From assembly GCF_000380245.2 (NCBI RefSeq), contig NZ_HG428743.1:152112-216111 (forward strand): DNA of 64,000 nucleotides, written 5' to 3'. Below are positions 16,761-25,283 of the stretch, in pieces (the stretch's first letter is position 1; each line of letters begins with the position of its first letter). This DNA comes from Bacillus massiliigorillae (GTDB lineage: Bacteria > Bacillota > Bacilli > Bacillales > DSM-1321). A program made the translations under genes and the position numbers. Below the pieces are notes generated by a model. It had not been told where the DNA came from, did not search any database, and saw nothing but the letters and a program-made list of their open reading frames with translations.

Positions 16761-16790
16761 AAGGAACTGTAAATGCAGTTCCTTTTCTTA
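16761..16790 (+). terminator. Orphan terminator-like hairpin
   Basis: AAGGAACTG and CAGTTCCTT form a nine-base-pair stem followed by TTCTT. No gene ends directly before it, so it may mark a decayed gene or a small RNA. Confidence 0.5.
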
Positions 16791-16948
16791 TGCAGCTAAC
16801 GGAGCAGGATAGTTTAATAGGAAAAAATAATCGAGCTGTTTTTTTATTTCGATTCCTCTACTTTGACAAAGTAATATCAAACTATACTCTAAATTTATAA
16901 TTAAAATTAAATTATTACAGAATAACAACATTGAAAGAGAGCTTTGCT

Positions 16949-17638
16949 ATGAGGAATTATATTCGTTTTATACTCCTTTTTCTAGTATTAATATTAGTAG
17001 GATTCATCTCTATTTCTCAAAGCGAAAATGCTGTATTGGTGAAGAAAGCTTTTGAGGTCGTCATGGGAAATGCACATACATTTAATAAAATGTTTTCTAT
17101 ACGAGATGTGCAAGTCAAAAAAGGGAATATTGATATTGAAGTAGAAAAAACGATAGATAAAGAATACACTACTTTTGAATACTTTTTTGTATTAAATAGT
17201 ATAAGTAAGGATTATAGATTTACCCTTCAAAAAGTTTTTCAAAGTCAATTAGACAGAACCAACATATCTATTCATTTTCAAGTAAATTCGGATATTTTTA
17301 CATTTCAGAGTGAATTGCCTATAAAAACGGTTATAGATACTGCTCAGTGTACCTTTAAAAAAAATGATAAAGTCATATATACCACTGCGGATTTCAAAAG
17401 AGAAATAGAGAAACTTTATGCTCAATCAAAAGTGGAGAAAATAAATGGATATGATGATTTTATAATTTATCAATATCAGAAGAGATTCTTTAACATCTTA
17501 ACTAAAAAAGGTAAAGACTTTCATCCAGAAAAAGATGTAGAATTAATTAGGAATGCCACAATGGTCAAATTTCAGATCACACCACAGGATGTTACTAATA
17601 GTTATCTTAAATACGAATATTCTCCCCTTGTACCGTAG
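16949..17638 (+). CDS. Unknown membrane-anchored protein, family member C
   Basis: A paralogue of the genes at 4486, 15603 and 55909. I use ATG 16949 (MRNYIRFILLFLVLILVGFI), with AAAGAGAG upstream; a TTG at 16931 would add six residues. The 229-residue protein has an N-terminal anchor at residues 4-24, NIDIEVEK near 60, KDYRFTLQK near 88, and the C-terminal unit INGYDDFIIYQYQKRFFNIL with KKGKDFHP, KFQITPQDV. The gap to member B is about 650 bases, and both point the same way, so they look like a separated local duplication. Function unknown. Confidence 0.74.
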   Translation: MRNYIRFILLFLVLILVGFISISQSENAVLVKKAFEVVMGNAHTFNKMFSIRDVQVKKGNIDIEVEKTIDKEYTTFEYFFVLNSISKDYRFTLQKVFQSQLDRTNISIHFQVNSDIFTFQSELPIKTVIDTAQCTFKKNDKVIYTTADFKREIEKLYAQSKVEKINGYDDFIIYQYQKRFFNILTKKGKDFHPEKDVELIRNATMVKFQITPQDVTNSYLKYEYSPLVP

Positions 17639-17926
17639 CCACATAAAAAAAATGTGCAGAGATAATAAACTTGTTTAACAAATCTTATTTCACTATCGGG
17701 GCAGCATTTCTGTAATGAATTAAACAGTATAAGTTTGTGAATAAATGTACTTAAATAAACGGGTGTGTTAGCGAAAGAAGAATTAATTGATTTTAAGTCT
17801 AAGTTCTTCGAAAAAAGGGAGCAATTGTTGAACATGAAGTAAAAGGGCGATATATATTAGTCTCATGTCTAATATGTATCACTTTTTATTTTTTTGACTT
17901 TTTACAATTTAGGTCTTGATAATAAA

Positions 17927-18241
17927 TTAAACAACTTTAAAAGCATTGCTACATTTAGATTCTTCTTTTAGTTGTTTTATTTGATCCTTACCGATTATTC
18001 TGATATTATTGAAAATTCGTATCCTTTCTTGATCTTTAACCTCCGAGTAATGTTGCCAGGTAACTTTTGCATTTGAATGTCTTAAAAGGTCTTTAACAGC
18101 TTGTAACTCAATTCCCTTGGATATCATATCTGTAGCTAATGTTCTTCGAAATTGATGGGCAGTTAGATTAAAAAATCCACCATTACTATCCCTAACAGGA
18201 TAACAACTATCCCGGTAACTGATTTTATATGTATAATACAT
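17927..18241 (-). pseudogene. Truncated tyrosine recombinase (integrase) C-terminus
   Basis: The 104-residue frame encodes only the end of a tyrosine recombinase: TAHQFRRTLATDMISKGIEL with the H-x-x-R pair, then LLRHSNAKVTWQHYSEV with the second His and the nucleophilic Tyr. The N-terminal DNA-binding half and the first catalytic Arg are missing, and upstream sequence is AT-rich non-coding. It is therefore a remnant of an integrated element and cannot act alone. Confidence 0.75.
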
Positions 18242-18374
18242 GAAAAATCATACATAACATAAAGTTTACAAATCAATATCAAACTAAATTAGATTTTATA
18301 TGATTAATAATTTCCAATCTTAATATATATATACGCCGTTTTTTGTTATATAGCTAGTTTCCTCTTATAGCTGC

Positions 18375-18412
18375 ACAAAAGATAGGAGCCAACCATAGCT
18401 CCTATCTTTTGT
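18375..18412. terminator. Terminator downstream of the DUF4177 gene
   Basis: ACAAAAGATAGGAGC and GCTCCTATCTTTTGT form a 15-base-pair stem with an eight-base loop. It follows the stop codon of the small gene at 18418 on the minus strand. Confidence 0.8.
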
Positions 18413-18417
18413 GTACT

Positions 18418-18564
18418 CTAATCCTGTATTTCTCTTTTGAAATAATGCCAAATCCACCACGTACTTACTAATTCCCAACCTTGTTGCCCATATTCGTTAA
18501 GTATTCTTGAAGTCCTTTCTTCTCCACCTAAAATGGATACACATTTATATTCAAACTTTTTCAT
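18418..18564 (-). CDS. DUF4177-family small protein
   Basis: A 48-residue protein, MKKFEYKCVSILGGEER with a C-terminal QQGWELVSTWWIWHYFKREI. The Y-x-C/F-V start, the central N-E-x-G-x-x-G-W-E-L and the final F-K-R motif are typical of DUF4177. Function unknown. The gene is too short for usual ORF cut-offs, but it is followed by a clear terminator. Confidence 0.7.
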   Translation of the reverse strand: MKKFEYKCVSILGGEERTSRILNEYGQQGWELVSTWWIWHYFKREIQD

Positions 18565-18606
18565 ACCCTACACCACTTTTCCATTTACAGTCTCTTAAGC
18601 AGTTTA

Positions 18607-19055
18607 TTACTCAATAGGCACTAATATTTCACACAAATGATTATCAATCATGTGCGAAGTATATCTTTCTACAACTGGTTGCTTTTTCATTGATAAATTT
18701 TTTTTTCAATTTCGCCAAAAAGATTGCCCCAAAATTCGTTGATTGCTTCTTTTGTATGATCGAGCAGGAAAACAGCGTACTTTCCACCAGAGAATGTACC
18801 CAGTTGAGCTGGTTCTGTCACCTTAAAATCCTGATTTATCATCACGCAAACGTCATAACGACACTCTTCTTTAGGCGTAATATTCGGGTTATCTTGAGGT
18901 ATACCTAAAATAGTCGAATCATCTAATACACCATTCACCTGCGCCCACTCTTTAAAGGATTCCATCCGTTCTTTATTTTGTTTGCCACCATATTCTCCAA
19001 CACTACGAAAATAAGCAATCTTTGATTCAGCAATTTCTTCAATAGTCATTTTCAT
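18607..19055 (-). pseudogene. GyrI-like small-molecule-binding protein, frameshifted in an A-run
   Basis: The first 122 residues match the GyrI-like/AraC effector-binding fold: RSVGEYGGKQNKERMESFKE, ILGIPQDNPNITPKEECRYD and FSGGKYAVFLLDHT. The frame then stops just after an A9 run (near 18707-18715). The missing C-terminus is intact in another frame at 18607-18684, encoding KKQPVVERYTSHMIDNH and LCEILVPIE. One extra A would restore a full-length protein of about 148 residues. The start is ATG 19055 with GGGAGG. The truncated product lacks the last strand and is probably inactive. Confidence 0.8.
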
Positions 19056-19403
19056 CTTTTATTCCTCCCTTCATTGATAAGGTACTTCTATATAAAATGT
19101 ATTTCAAATAATTTTTTAAAATATTTTGTTATTTGTTATTTCAAGACAGTATTTTTAAAATTTTGGATATTTTTCCCTTTCTTTTCGTTTAAGCCACAAA
19201 AAAAAACCTTTGAAATTATTGAATTAAAAGACAGACACCTAGTATGAACTGTTTTTCTAATAACTATCAAAGGTTTAATTTCATTATGTAGTTTCACATT
19301 TTGTGCAAAAAATAGTAATGAAAAGATTAATAAAGTAAATTTACGATTAAAATAACAAATATGATGACTAGTAGCAACGATTAGATAATAAAATATATTC
19401 CAA
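19056..19403. other. Intergenic region without a gene
   Basis: AT-rich, with a loose inverted repeat AACCTTTGAAA and CAAAGGTTT (about 19205-19275). No coding frame with a ribosome binding site was found. Confidence 0.4.
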
Positions 19404-19736
19404 CTATCGTGGTTTTGTTATAGTAATTTCTAAACTATTACCTTTAGCTAATAAAGTACAGAATTCTTCAACAGACCATTCAGAAGGAATCCTCTCAATA
19501 ACTTCTTGCTCGATCACTTCTAAACTATTTTGACATACTTCTAGTTTGTAAATGGGGCCAACACCGTTGATTTGTTTAAGAACAGTTATACATGACTGAT
19601 TTTCATGAAGTACTTTTTTAGCGAGTTCAATAATCTCTTGAAGAGCGTACTCTGGTACAGAGTCTTTAAAGCGAAGAATATCTATAAGTGCATTACGAAA
19701 ACTAGTATTTTGTTCTATTATTCTATCTACATTCAA
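19404..19736 (-). CDS. Unknown 110-residue cytoplasmic protein
   Basis: The gene has AGGAGGAAG upstream of ATG 19736. The protein is acidic and helical in the first 55 residues (ALIDILRFKDSVPEYALQE) and strand-rich afterwards (CITVLKQINGVGPIYKLEV), ending SLEITITKPR. No family is recognised, and there is no neighbour in the same unit. Confidence 0.55.
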   Translation of the reverse strand: MNVDRIIEQNTSFRNALIDILRFKDSVPEYALQEIIELAKKVLHENQSCITVLKQINGVGPIYKLEVCQNSLEVIEQEVIERIPSEWSVEEFCTLLAKGNSLEITITKPR

Positions 19737-20094
19737 ATTACTTCCTCCTACGTCTACATAATTGATTATTCTTTAACTATTGAGTAACCAATTATATTAA
19801 TAAAATTAATCTTTACATTAGTGTGCAAAATTTAACAATAACACCTGCAATATCAATTATTCTTAAACTTGCTTCATAGACATAGTAAAATCTAACTAAA
19901 TTTACGATTTCATTATACATATTCAATTTTTATTTTAATAGATAATTTTCTGATTTAATATGATGAATTATTATATTATGAACACTTTTAAAACTATAAT
20001 ACTTATTAGCATAACTTGATTGATTGTTTTATCATCATTCTATGCTTGATGGTTCTTGCATGGATAACTTGTTTTTTTCAATTTCCCGACGGAC
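19737..20094. other. Intergenic region without a gene
   Basis: Only short frames and AT-rich sequence are seen. Confidence 0.4.
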
Positions 20095-20122
20095 AAAAAA
20101 GAACTGACTTATGTCAGTTCCC
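20095..20122 (-). terminator. Terminator of the BlaI-BlaR1 operon
   Basis: GAACTGAC and GTCAGTTC pair around TTAT; on the minus strand the stem runs into T6. It lies 26 bases after the stop of the BlaR1-like gene. Confidence 0.8.
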
Positions 20123-20147
20123 ATGTAAAGCTACTTCTTTTAATGGT

Positions 20148-21383
20148 TTATTTGGACTCTGTATCTGCTATTAAATGATAATCACCAGGGCTCTCTGTTA
20201 TAACCTCTTTATTTGATGCATCATTAATAGTAATGATATTTCCCTTTTTAGAGATTTCAAAATCACCTTCCGTTGTTTCTACTAGGAGAGGTTCAATTGT
20301 TTCACCTTTCACTTCTTTCCCATTTATTTTAACTGAATGTTGTTCTTCGCTCTGTAATTTTACATCTTGATTAATCGTTTGATTAGTTGGCTTCTCTACC
20401 TGTTTGATGTTTTCTTTCGGCACTTCTGAAGCTTGTCCAGTTGTCGCAAAAATAGTAATACCTCCAACTACTAATGCACCTGCAAGGGCTACTCCTAAAA
20501 TCGATGTTTTCTTTAATTTCATGATGGATACAATCCTTTCTTCAATTCCGTTTTTACTGAAACTATTACAGAGAGGGCTTATTTGCTGGGTTTTTGCAGC
20601 CATATTTATAAGCGATAAAGCATATTCTGATTTCGCTTCCTCTCCAAATCGTCGAATGACTCTTTCATCACAGGACAGTTCCATATCTCGATTGACGATA
20701 AAATACATTACCCACACAAGAGGATTAAACCAATGCAGCGCTAAAACAGCCGTCAATAGCACTTTCCACAATACATCCCATCGCTTAATGTGAACATATT
20801 CGTGTGCCAACACAAATTGAATGCTTTTTTCATCGCTCCAATCTGTTGATTTTGGAAAAATTATCACTGGTTTAAACAGCTTGTATGTTAAAGGTGATGT
20901 AATTCTATCGGATACAGAGATTTGAATGCTTCTCTTTAGCTTATGCTTTCGCAGCCATTCATTCAGATAAGCATTATTCTTGATTGGGACTGCGGCTTGA
21001 AATTCCCTATATGATCTAACATAAGATACGACAAAGAATAAAGAAACCGTGATAGCACCAAGTAACCATATGGCTAGAACCATATCACTCTTCATCAACA
21101 GTAGAAGCTGACTGTACAAGGGATTTGGCGTTTGAGAACCTTGAACAGCACCTTGTATATGGCTAGAACCCTCTACATTCGTGAAATAAGCAAACAAATT
21201 GTGCAGCAATGACTGAACATCAAATCTTGAATAGAAAGAATAGGGAATGGTCAGCTTTAAGGCAACAATGCCCCAAAGAAGTAAAAACGTTACTCTTGGT
21301 AGCTTATTGATGACTAAAAACCTCACCAATATGACAACAACAAGTAGAATCGAAGCGTCTAAACTCATGCGTATAATATTCAT
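20148..21383 (-). CDS. BlaR1/MecR1-like M56 membrane metallopeptidase sensor
   Basis: The 411-residue protein starts at ATG 21383 (MNIIRMSLDASILLVVVILV), which has GTGAGGAAT upstream. Four membrane segments lie within residues 1-310. The M56 zinc site HEYVHIKRWD is at about residue 190 in the cytoplasmic loop, followed by ELSCDERVIRRFGEEAKSEY. After the fourth segment (about 295-315) there is a short external tail of about 95 residues. This tail is not a penicillin-binding domain, so the protein resembles BlaR1 only in its protease part and may sense something else. It should cleave or inactivate the BlaI-like repressor encoded just upstream. Confidence 0.87.
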   Translation of the reverse strand: MNIIRMSLDASILLVVVILVRFLVINKLPRVTFLLLWGIVALKLTIPYSFYSRFDVQSLLHNLFAYFTNVEGSSHIQGAVQGSQTPNPLYSQLLLLMKSDMVLAIWLLGAITVSLFFVVSYVRSYREFQAAVPIKNNAYLNEWLRKHKLKRSIQISVSDRITSPLTYKLFKPVIIFPKSTDWSDEKSIQFVLAHEYVHIKRWDVLWKVLLTAVLALHWFNPLVWVMYFIVNRDMELSCDERVIRRFGEEAKSEYALSLINMAAKTQQISPLCNSFSKNGIEERIVSIMKLKKTSILGVALAGALVVGGITIFATTGQASEVPKENIKQVEKPTNQTINQDVKLQSEEQHSVKINGKEVKGETIEPLLVETTEGDFEISKKGNIITINDASNKEVITESPGDYHLIADTESK

Positions 21384-21393
21384 GTTGTATTCC

Positions 21394-21753
21394 TCACTCA
21401 AGATCTTTGACAATTTGTTTTAATTTATCAATTTCACTAGATGATAATTTTTTTTGGTCTAATAAAGAGGCAAACAGTAAAGATGTTGAACCATCAAACA
21501 TTTTATCAATCAATTCGGTTGTTTCTTGCTCTTGGATTTGCTCCTTGGCAATGAGAGGATGACAAACAAAATTCGGTTCAACTCTTTCAATTGCGCCCTT
21601 TTTGATACATTTCTTGATGACTGTATACGTCGTATTTTTATTCCAGCCAATTTGTTCATTCAATATTTGAGAGATTTGTTTGGCTGTCAAATCCCCTTCT
21701 TCCCATAAAACATTCATAACCTGTAATTCTGAATCAAATAATTTAATTTCCAT
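21394..21753 (-). CDS. BlaI/MecI-family repressor
   Basis: A 119-residue winged-helix repressor of the BlaI/MecI/CopY family. Residues 5-75 form the wing helix (ELQVMNVLWEEGDLTAKQIS and NKNTTYTVIKKCIKKGAIER), and the C-terminus is a dimerisation helix. It is the first gene of a two-gene operon with the M56 sensor; 10 bases separate the stop from the next start. Two dyads overlap the promoter, so it should repress its own operon until the sensor is triggered. No beta-lactamase gene is in the operon. Confidence 0.9.
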   Translation of the reverse strand: MEIKLFDSELQVMNVLWEEGDLTAKQISQILNEQIGWNKNTTYTVIKKCIKKGAIERVEPNFVCHPLIAKEQIQEQETTELIDKMFDGSTSLLFASLLDQKKLSSSEIDKLKQIVKDLE

Positions 21754-21805
21754 ACGCGCGTACTCCTTACATAAGTAGACTATTGCAATAATTTACTGTA
21801 AGTTT

Positions 21806-21851
21806 ATACTACTCCGGTAGTCTGAATAAGTCAAGACTATTTCAGTAGTCT
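21806..21851 (-). promoter_or_regulatory. BlaI promoter with two operator dyads
   Basis: On the minus strand a promoter TTGACT (21834-21829), 17 bases, TAGTAT (21811-21806) precedes the repressor gene. Two 18-base dyads overlap it: AGACTA-CCGGAG-TAGTAT (21823-21806) and AGACTA-TTTCAG-TAGTCT (21834-21851). Their centres are 28 bases apart. The shared AGACTA and TAGT half-sites support specific binding. Confidence 0.75.
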
Positions 21852-21955
21852 GTGGAAATTTTATTGAATTTCTTAATTTATCGCTGTAATTGCTACATGA
21901 CAAAGGAGAAGATTAAACACATATACCGTCGTGTTCAACCCTCTCTTTTTTTCTA

Positions 21956-22111
21956 TCAACCATTATTTCTCATATATAATAATTGATTTAGCTTTAATAT
22001 CCTTTCCTTGTTTTTCCCAGTGATGTGAAGTACTGGATCTATCTCTAAATCCTTCGCATACGGTACTTTCTTCTTATGTTTGTTTGCAGTCGAGCGAATT
22101 TTTGGAGCTAG
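21956..22111 (-). pseudogene. Possible coding remnant without start codon
   Basis: A minus-strand frame reads LAPKIRSTANKHKKKVPYAK followed by DLEIDPVLHITGKNKERILK and a stop. The composition looks protein-like, but a stop lies directly upstream and no start or ribosome binding site is present. I do not recognise the family. Confidence 0.3.
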
Positions 22112-22168
22112 TAATGGGAAAGTGCTAAACTAAAACAAATTCATTTAGTGAATAATTGAGGTAGAAAA

Positions 22169-22486
22169 ATGGCTTTAATTTGGTTTTTGATTATTTATGT
22201 ACTAATTATTTTAGTGTTCAAATTTCATAAAGTGTTTCTTAACAAAAGATGGATACCGTACTTGCCGGCTATCACCCTCTCCTTCCTGTCGCTTTATTTA
22301 TTCATCGAATTACGTATTCAGGTGAAGCAAGAGGAGGGTATTAATTATCCCCTTTGGACTAATCCAAGTATAACGACAGGGCTGTATTTAATGGTTGTGG
22401 TTCCTTTAACCATAATTGGATATGTAGCCGGAATGTGGATTTCGGATAATAAAAAAGAGAAAGAAATTAAAAAGAAAAATCATTAA
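22169..22486 (+). CDS. Small integral membrane protein, unknown
   Basis: A 105-residue protein with three membrane segments (about residues 4-18, 32-50 and 72-95) and a basic tail KKEKEIKKKNH. TGAGGTAG lies seven bases before the ATG. No family is recognised. A terminator follows at 22569. Confidence 0.6.
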   Translation: MALIWFLIIYVLIILVFKFHKVFLNKRWIPYLPAITLSFLSLYLFIELRIQVKQEEGINYPLWTNPSITTGLYLMVVVPLTIIGYVAGMWISDNKKEKEIKKKNH

Positions 22487-22568
22487 ATGTTCGATTTTGT
22501 GTTACAACTATAAATCTAAAAAACTGGTCAGTAATTGAGACATTAAAAACAACTTTCTCAACGGCCTT

Positions 22569-22605
22569 AAGAAACTCTGATTGAATAATTAGAGTTTCTT
22601 TTTAT
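22569..22605 (+). terminator. Terminator of the small membrane protein gene
   Basis: AAGAAACTCTGATT and AATTAGAGTTTCTT pair around a short loop and continue into T4. Confidence 0.8.
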
Positions 22606-22738
22606 CGTTCTAAGCCCTCAATCGCTATATATTTCTGTTTTATTGTCTGTAAAAATTTTTATTCAGGAGGTAACTTAATGACACATTACAAAATTTGTAA
22701 ATTACGAGTATAATATATTATAAGAACGGGGGAATGAA

Positions 22739-23032
22739 GTGGAAACTATTTTATTGCCATTGATGGGCGTTTTTATCATTGCTTCGAACATCATTGCATT
22801 TTTCATTTTCAAAAAGAAGAAAAACCTTTATTTATCTGCATTTACCATACTCATTCTTGCTTTCGTTTTAGGTGGTTTTGGAGGAGTATTAGCACTATTC
22901 ATCCTCAATGATGCCTTTGCGATTTTTTACGGATTTCAACTTGGCTACTATTTAATCATCAATAGTCTCATCGTATTTCTTCTTGCGATTGTAGTTACAG
23001 TTATTAGAAAGTGGAAAAGGCCGATAATATGA
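22739..23032 (+). CDS. Small integral membrane protein, unknown
   Basis: A 97-residue protein starting GTG after GGGGGAATGAA. It has three hydrophobic segments (about residues 3-24, 32-58 and 64-88) and a basic end, VIRKWKRP. Residues FVLGGFGGVLALF form a glycine-rich helix. Function unknown; the next gene converges on it. Confidence 0.6.
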   Translation: METILLPLMGVFIIASNIIAFFIFKKKKNLYLSAFTILILAFVLGGFGGVLALFILNDAFAIFYGFQLGYYLIINSLIVFLLAIVVTVIRKWKRPII

Positions 23033-23064
23033 ACTTACGTTAACATGTTATCGTCCTTTTTTAT

Positions 23065-23904
23065 TTATTTTTTTACTTCTAATTGAAGGGAACTCTTTAC
23101 ACTGCTTGTCTCTTTCTTCCCAAATAATACTTTCTTAGGATTTAAAACGATTAATATAAGTGCCACTACAGCATATAAAATGGCATTGTATTTGATTAGT
23201 TCAATTGCATTTCCACCAATCAAACCGATAAAAAAATTAAAGAATAGATGTATTATGATAGGAATAACTAAATTTTTATTCAAGTTGTAAAATGCTGTAA
23301 TAATAATACTGATTGATATTATAGCAACCATAAAAAAGACTATATAGTTTATTAGATTAACCCCTATGAATCCTGTAGTAAACCAGACTGGAAAATGCCA
23401 TAATCCCCACCAAAAACCTAGTATGACTGATGCGCTTAATGGTGAATATCTCTTTTGAAGTTCATTCAAGGCAAATCCTCTCCAACCCAATTCTTCACCT
23501 AACGGACCCGCCAATGAGTTTTTAAAAAATAAATATACCAGCATTCCAAATGATGAAATGGTAAAACTAGAGCTTAACCCGTCATTTTCAGATGCCATTA
23601 TAACTAGTACTACTATAGCTACGAAGACTTGTATGCTAACGACTACAGTTATGATTGAAAAATGAAGTCGATTTTTAAATTGCGTTTTTACATACGCAAT
23701 CAAACTTTGCCCAGGATACATTTTTCTAAAGAGTATAACAAACGCAAAAGTCGACGACCAAGATGATACGCATAGCATGAAATCAAATACTATGTTAGGT
23801 AGCCCTAACAATTTAGTAGCTACCACTAATAAAAAAAGTGGCCAAAAAATCAAATTTGTTAATAGAATAAAACTTGCTATCGGTCTTTTTAATTTTTTTC
23901 TCAT
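23065..23904 (-). CDS. CPBP-family intramembrane metalloprotease (first copy)
   Basis: A 279-residue membrane protein of the CPBP (CAAX protease and bacteriocin-processing) family. I use ATG 23904 (MRKKLKRPIASFILLTNLIF) with GAGGATTGG upstream. The catalytic motifs are GPLGEELGWRGFALNEL (paired Glu plus Arg) near residue 150, WWGLWHFPVWF with the His, and a late HLFFNFFIG. About eight membrane segments are present. Members act as proteases in prenylation, bacteriocin immunity or signalling. It lies next to a MerR regulator in the same direction, which may control it. Confidence 0.85.
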   Translation of the reverse strand: MRKKLKRPIASFILLTNLIFWPLFLLVVATKLLGLPNIVFDFMLCVSSWSSTFAFVILFRKMYPGQSLIAYVKTQFKNRLHFSIITVVVSIQVFVAIVVLVIMASENDGLSSSFTISSFGMLVYLFFKNSLAGPLGEELGWRGFALNELQKRYSPLSASVILGFWWGLWHFPVWFTTGFIGVNLINYIVFFMVAIISISIIITAFYNLNKNLVIPIIIHLFFNFFIGLIGGNAIELIKYNAILYAVVALILIVLNPKKVLFGKKETSSVKSSLQLEVKK

Positions 23905-23985
23905 CTGAACCAATCCTCATTTTGAATTAATACCTTCAAAATAAGTGTAAACCTAGGAGTTAGACTCAGGTCAATACATATTGCA

Positions 23986-24780
23986 TTATTTGATAGGTGC
24001 ATAGATTTCTAAAAAGATACGTTCAAGCCCCTCTTCATAGGTGGTGAGTAAGATATTCACATACACTAATCCTAAAAACTCATATCCCTTTTCTACTACT
24101 GCTTTTCTTAAACGATCTTCCACGGTATGATCAATATTTTTTCCTCCAGTTGACCATCTTCCATCTTCAATAACAGTGTAAAGACATTTTAGATGAGATA
24201 GAATTTCCCCTTCTATTTCTTGATGATTGTCTTCTACATTACTTACAATGATAAACTTCTCTCCTATAATACCTTCTTCATTGAATCGAATGACTCTTCT
24301 TAAAGAAGTTAAGGTAACTGCTTGTTTTAAGCGATCTGTTTTCTTTCTTAAAATTTCGTATTCATCATAATCAGTGAAATGTTCTAATTCTCCTTTTATT
24401 TCTAAAGGCTTCATTTCTTTTAGCGTATATTCTCCTAAGAATTGTTTTACTTTTTTACAATCCTCTTTTACCTTCTGAAGCTTTTTCAAAAGAAGCCTTT
24501 TATATTCAATTTCCTCTAAAATATCTTGTTCTTTTTCTTCTAATAATGACTGTATTCCGTCTACACTCTTACTTTTTCTTAATTCCTGGATTTTTTTTAT
24601 TTCAATATCCATTTCTCGATAGAAATTGATTGTTGTAATATCATATATATCAAAATGATTATACTTTCTATACCCATTCTCAATGTCTTGCTGAGGCTTT
24701 ACTAATTCCTTTTCCTCATAGAATTTTAACGTATCTCTTGTTATACCTAAAAACTTTGCTACTTGACCAATTGTGTACAT
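23986..24780 (-). CDS. MerR-family regulator with C-terminal effector domain
   Basis: A 264-residue transcription regulator. The start ATG 24780 (MYTIGQVAKFLGITRDTLKF) has AAAGGAGAG upstream. Residues 1-70 are the MerR helix-turn-helix and wing (NGYRKYNHFDIYDI), followed by a coiled-coil linker (EEKEQDILEEIEYKRLLLKK). The C-terminal 150 residues look like a GyrI/BmrR-type effector-binding domain. A small membrane protein precedes it and a CPBP protease follows it on the same strand; these three genes may form one unit. Confidence 0.85.
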   Translation of the reverse strand: MYTIGQVAKFLGITRDTLKFYEEKELVKPQQDIENGYRKYNHFDIYDITTINFYREMDIEIKKIQELRKSKSVDGIQSLLEEKEQDILEEIEYKRLLLKKLQKVKEDCKKVKQFLGEYTLKEMKPLEIKGELEHFTDYDEYEILRKKTDRLKQAVTLTSLRRVIRFNEEGIIGEKFIIVSNVEDNHQEIEGEILSHLKCLYTVIEDGRWSTGGKNIDHTVEDRLRKAVVEKGYEFLGLVYVNILLTTYEEGLERIFLEIYAPIK

Positions 24781-24800
24781 TGTACTCTCCTTTTCTAATG

Positions 24801-25142
24801 CTACTTGGCTACTTTCATCAATAAAAAACAAATCAAATAAGAAACATTAGTGACCCCAAACAAAGCAAAAATCCCAGGCGTTCCGACTAAATATAAGCTA
24901 ATTGGTAATGAACTTAAAAATGCAAGCAACATTAAGCTCTTTTGGAATCTTAGAGTTGCGCTGATAGCTAAGCATGCAGGAAGAAATAACAGTAAAAATG
25001 TTATTAGCTTAGTATCGTAGTTAGTTGGACTAGAATAAATAGTAAAGTAATTAAGGATAATCCATAAACAAATACTAAAAAGACCTGAAAATACTCCTAA
25101 AATTTTGACCGTTAAGTTAATTCCAATCCCCTCCCTACTCAT
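24801..25142 (-). CDS. Small four-helix membrane protein, unknown
   Basis: A 113-residue protein with four hydrophobic segments (ILGVFSGLFSICLWIILNYF, ITFLLLFLPACLAIS and two more). The ATG at 25142 lacks a ribosome binding site; GGGAGGGG within the first codons suggests that translation may begin a few codons later, near residue 8. Twenty bases separate its stop from the MerR start. Function unknown. Confidence 0.6.
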   Translation of the reverse strand: MSREGIGINLTVKILGVFSGLFSICLWIILNYFTIYSSPTNYDTKLITFLLLFLPACLAISATLRFQKSLMLLAFLSSLPISLYLVGTPGIFALFGVTNVSYLICFLLMKVAK

Positions 25143-25244
25143 ATTTTATCTGACAAATCAATGTTCCACTAACCTTCTTACAATTTTTACATAAATTACA
25201 ATGGTTAAAAATGACAATCAATCACTCTTGATATAAAATAAAAA

Positions 25245-25258
25245 TGACAATAGTGTCA
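25245..25258 (+). promoter_or_regulatory. Putative TetR operator dyad
   Basis: TGACA-ATAG-TGTCA is a perfect short dyad 26 bases before the TetR start codon; a related half-site ATGACAAT lies at about 25210. It is the likely autoregulatory site of the TetR-CPBP operon. Confidence 0.5.
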
Positions 25259-25283
25259 CTTTTATTTTTATGAGGAGGTACAT

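Noticed and set aside
17602..17835. 77-residue minus-strand frame
   Set aside because: It overlaps the end of family member C and has no start context.
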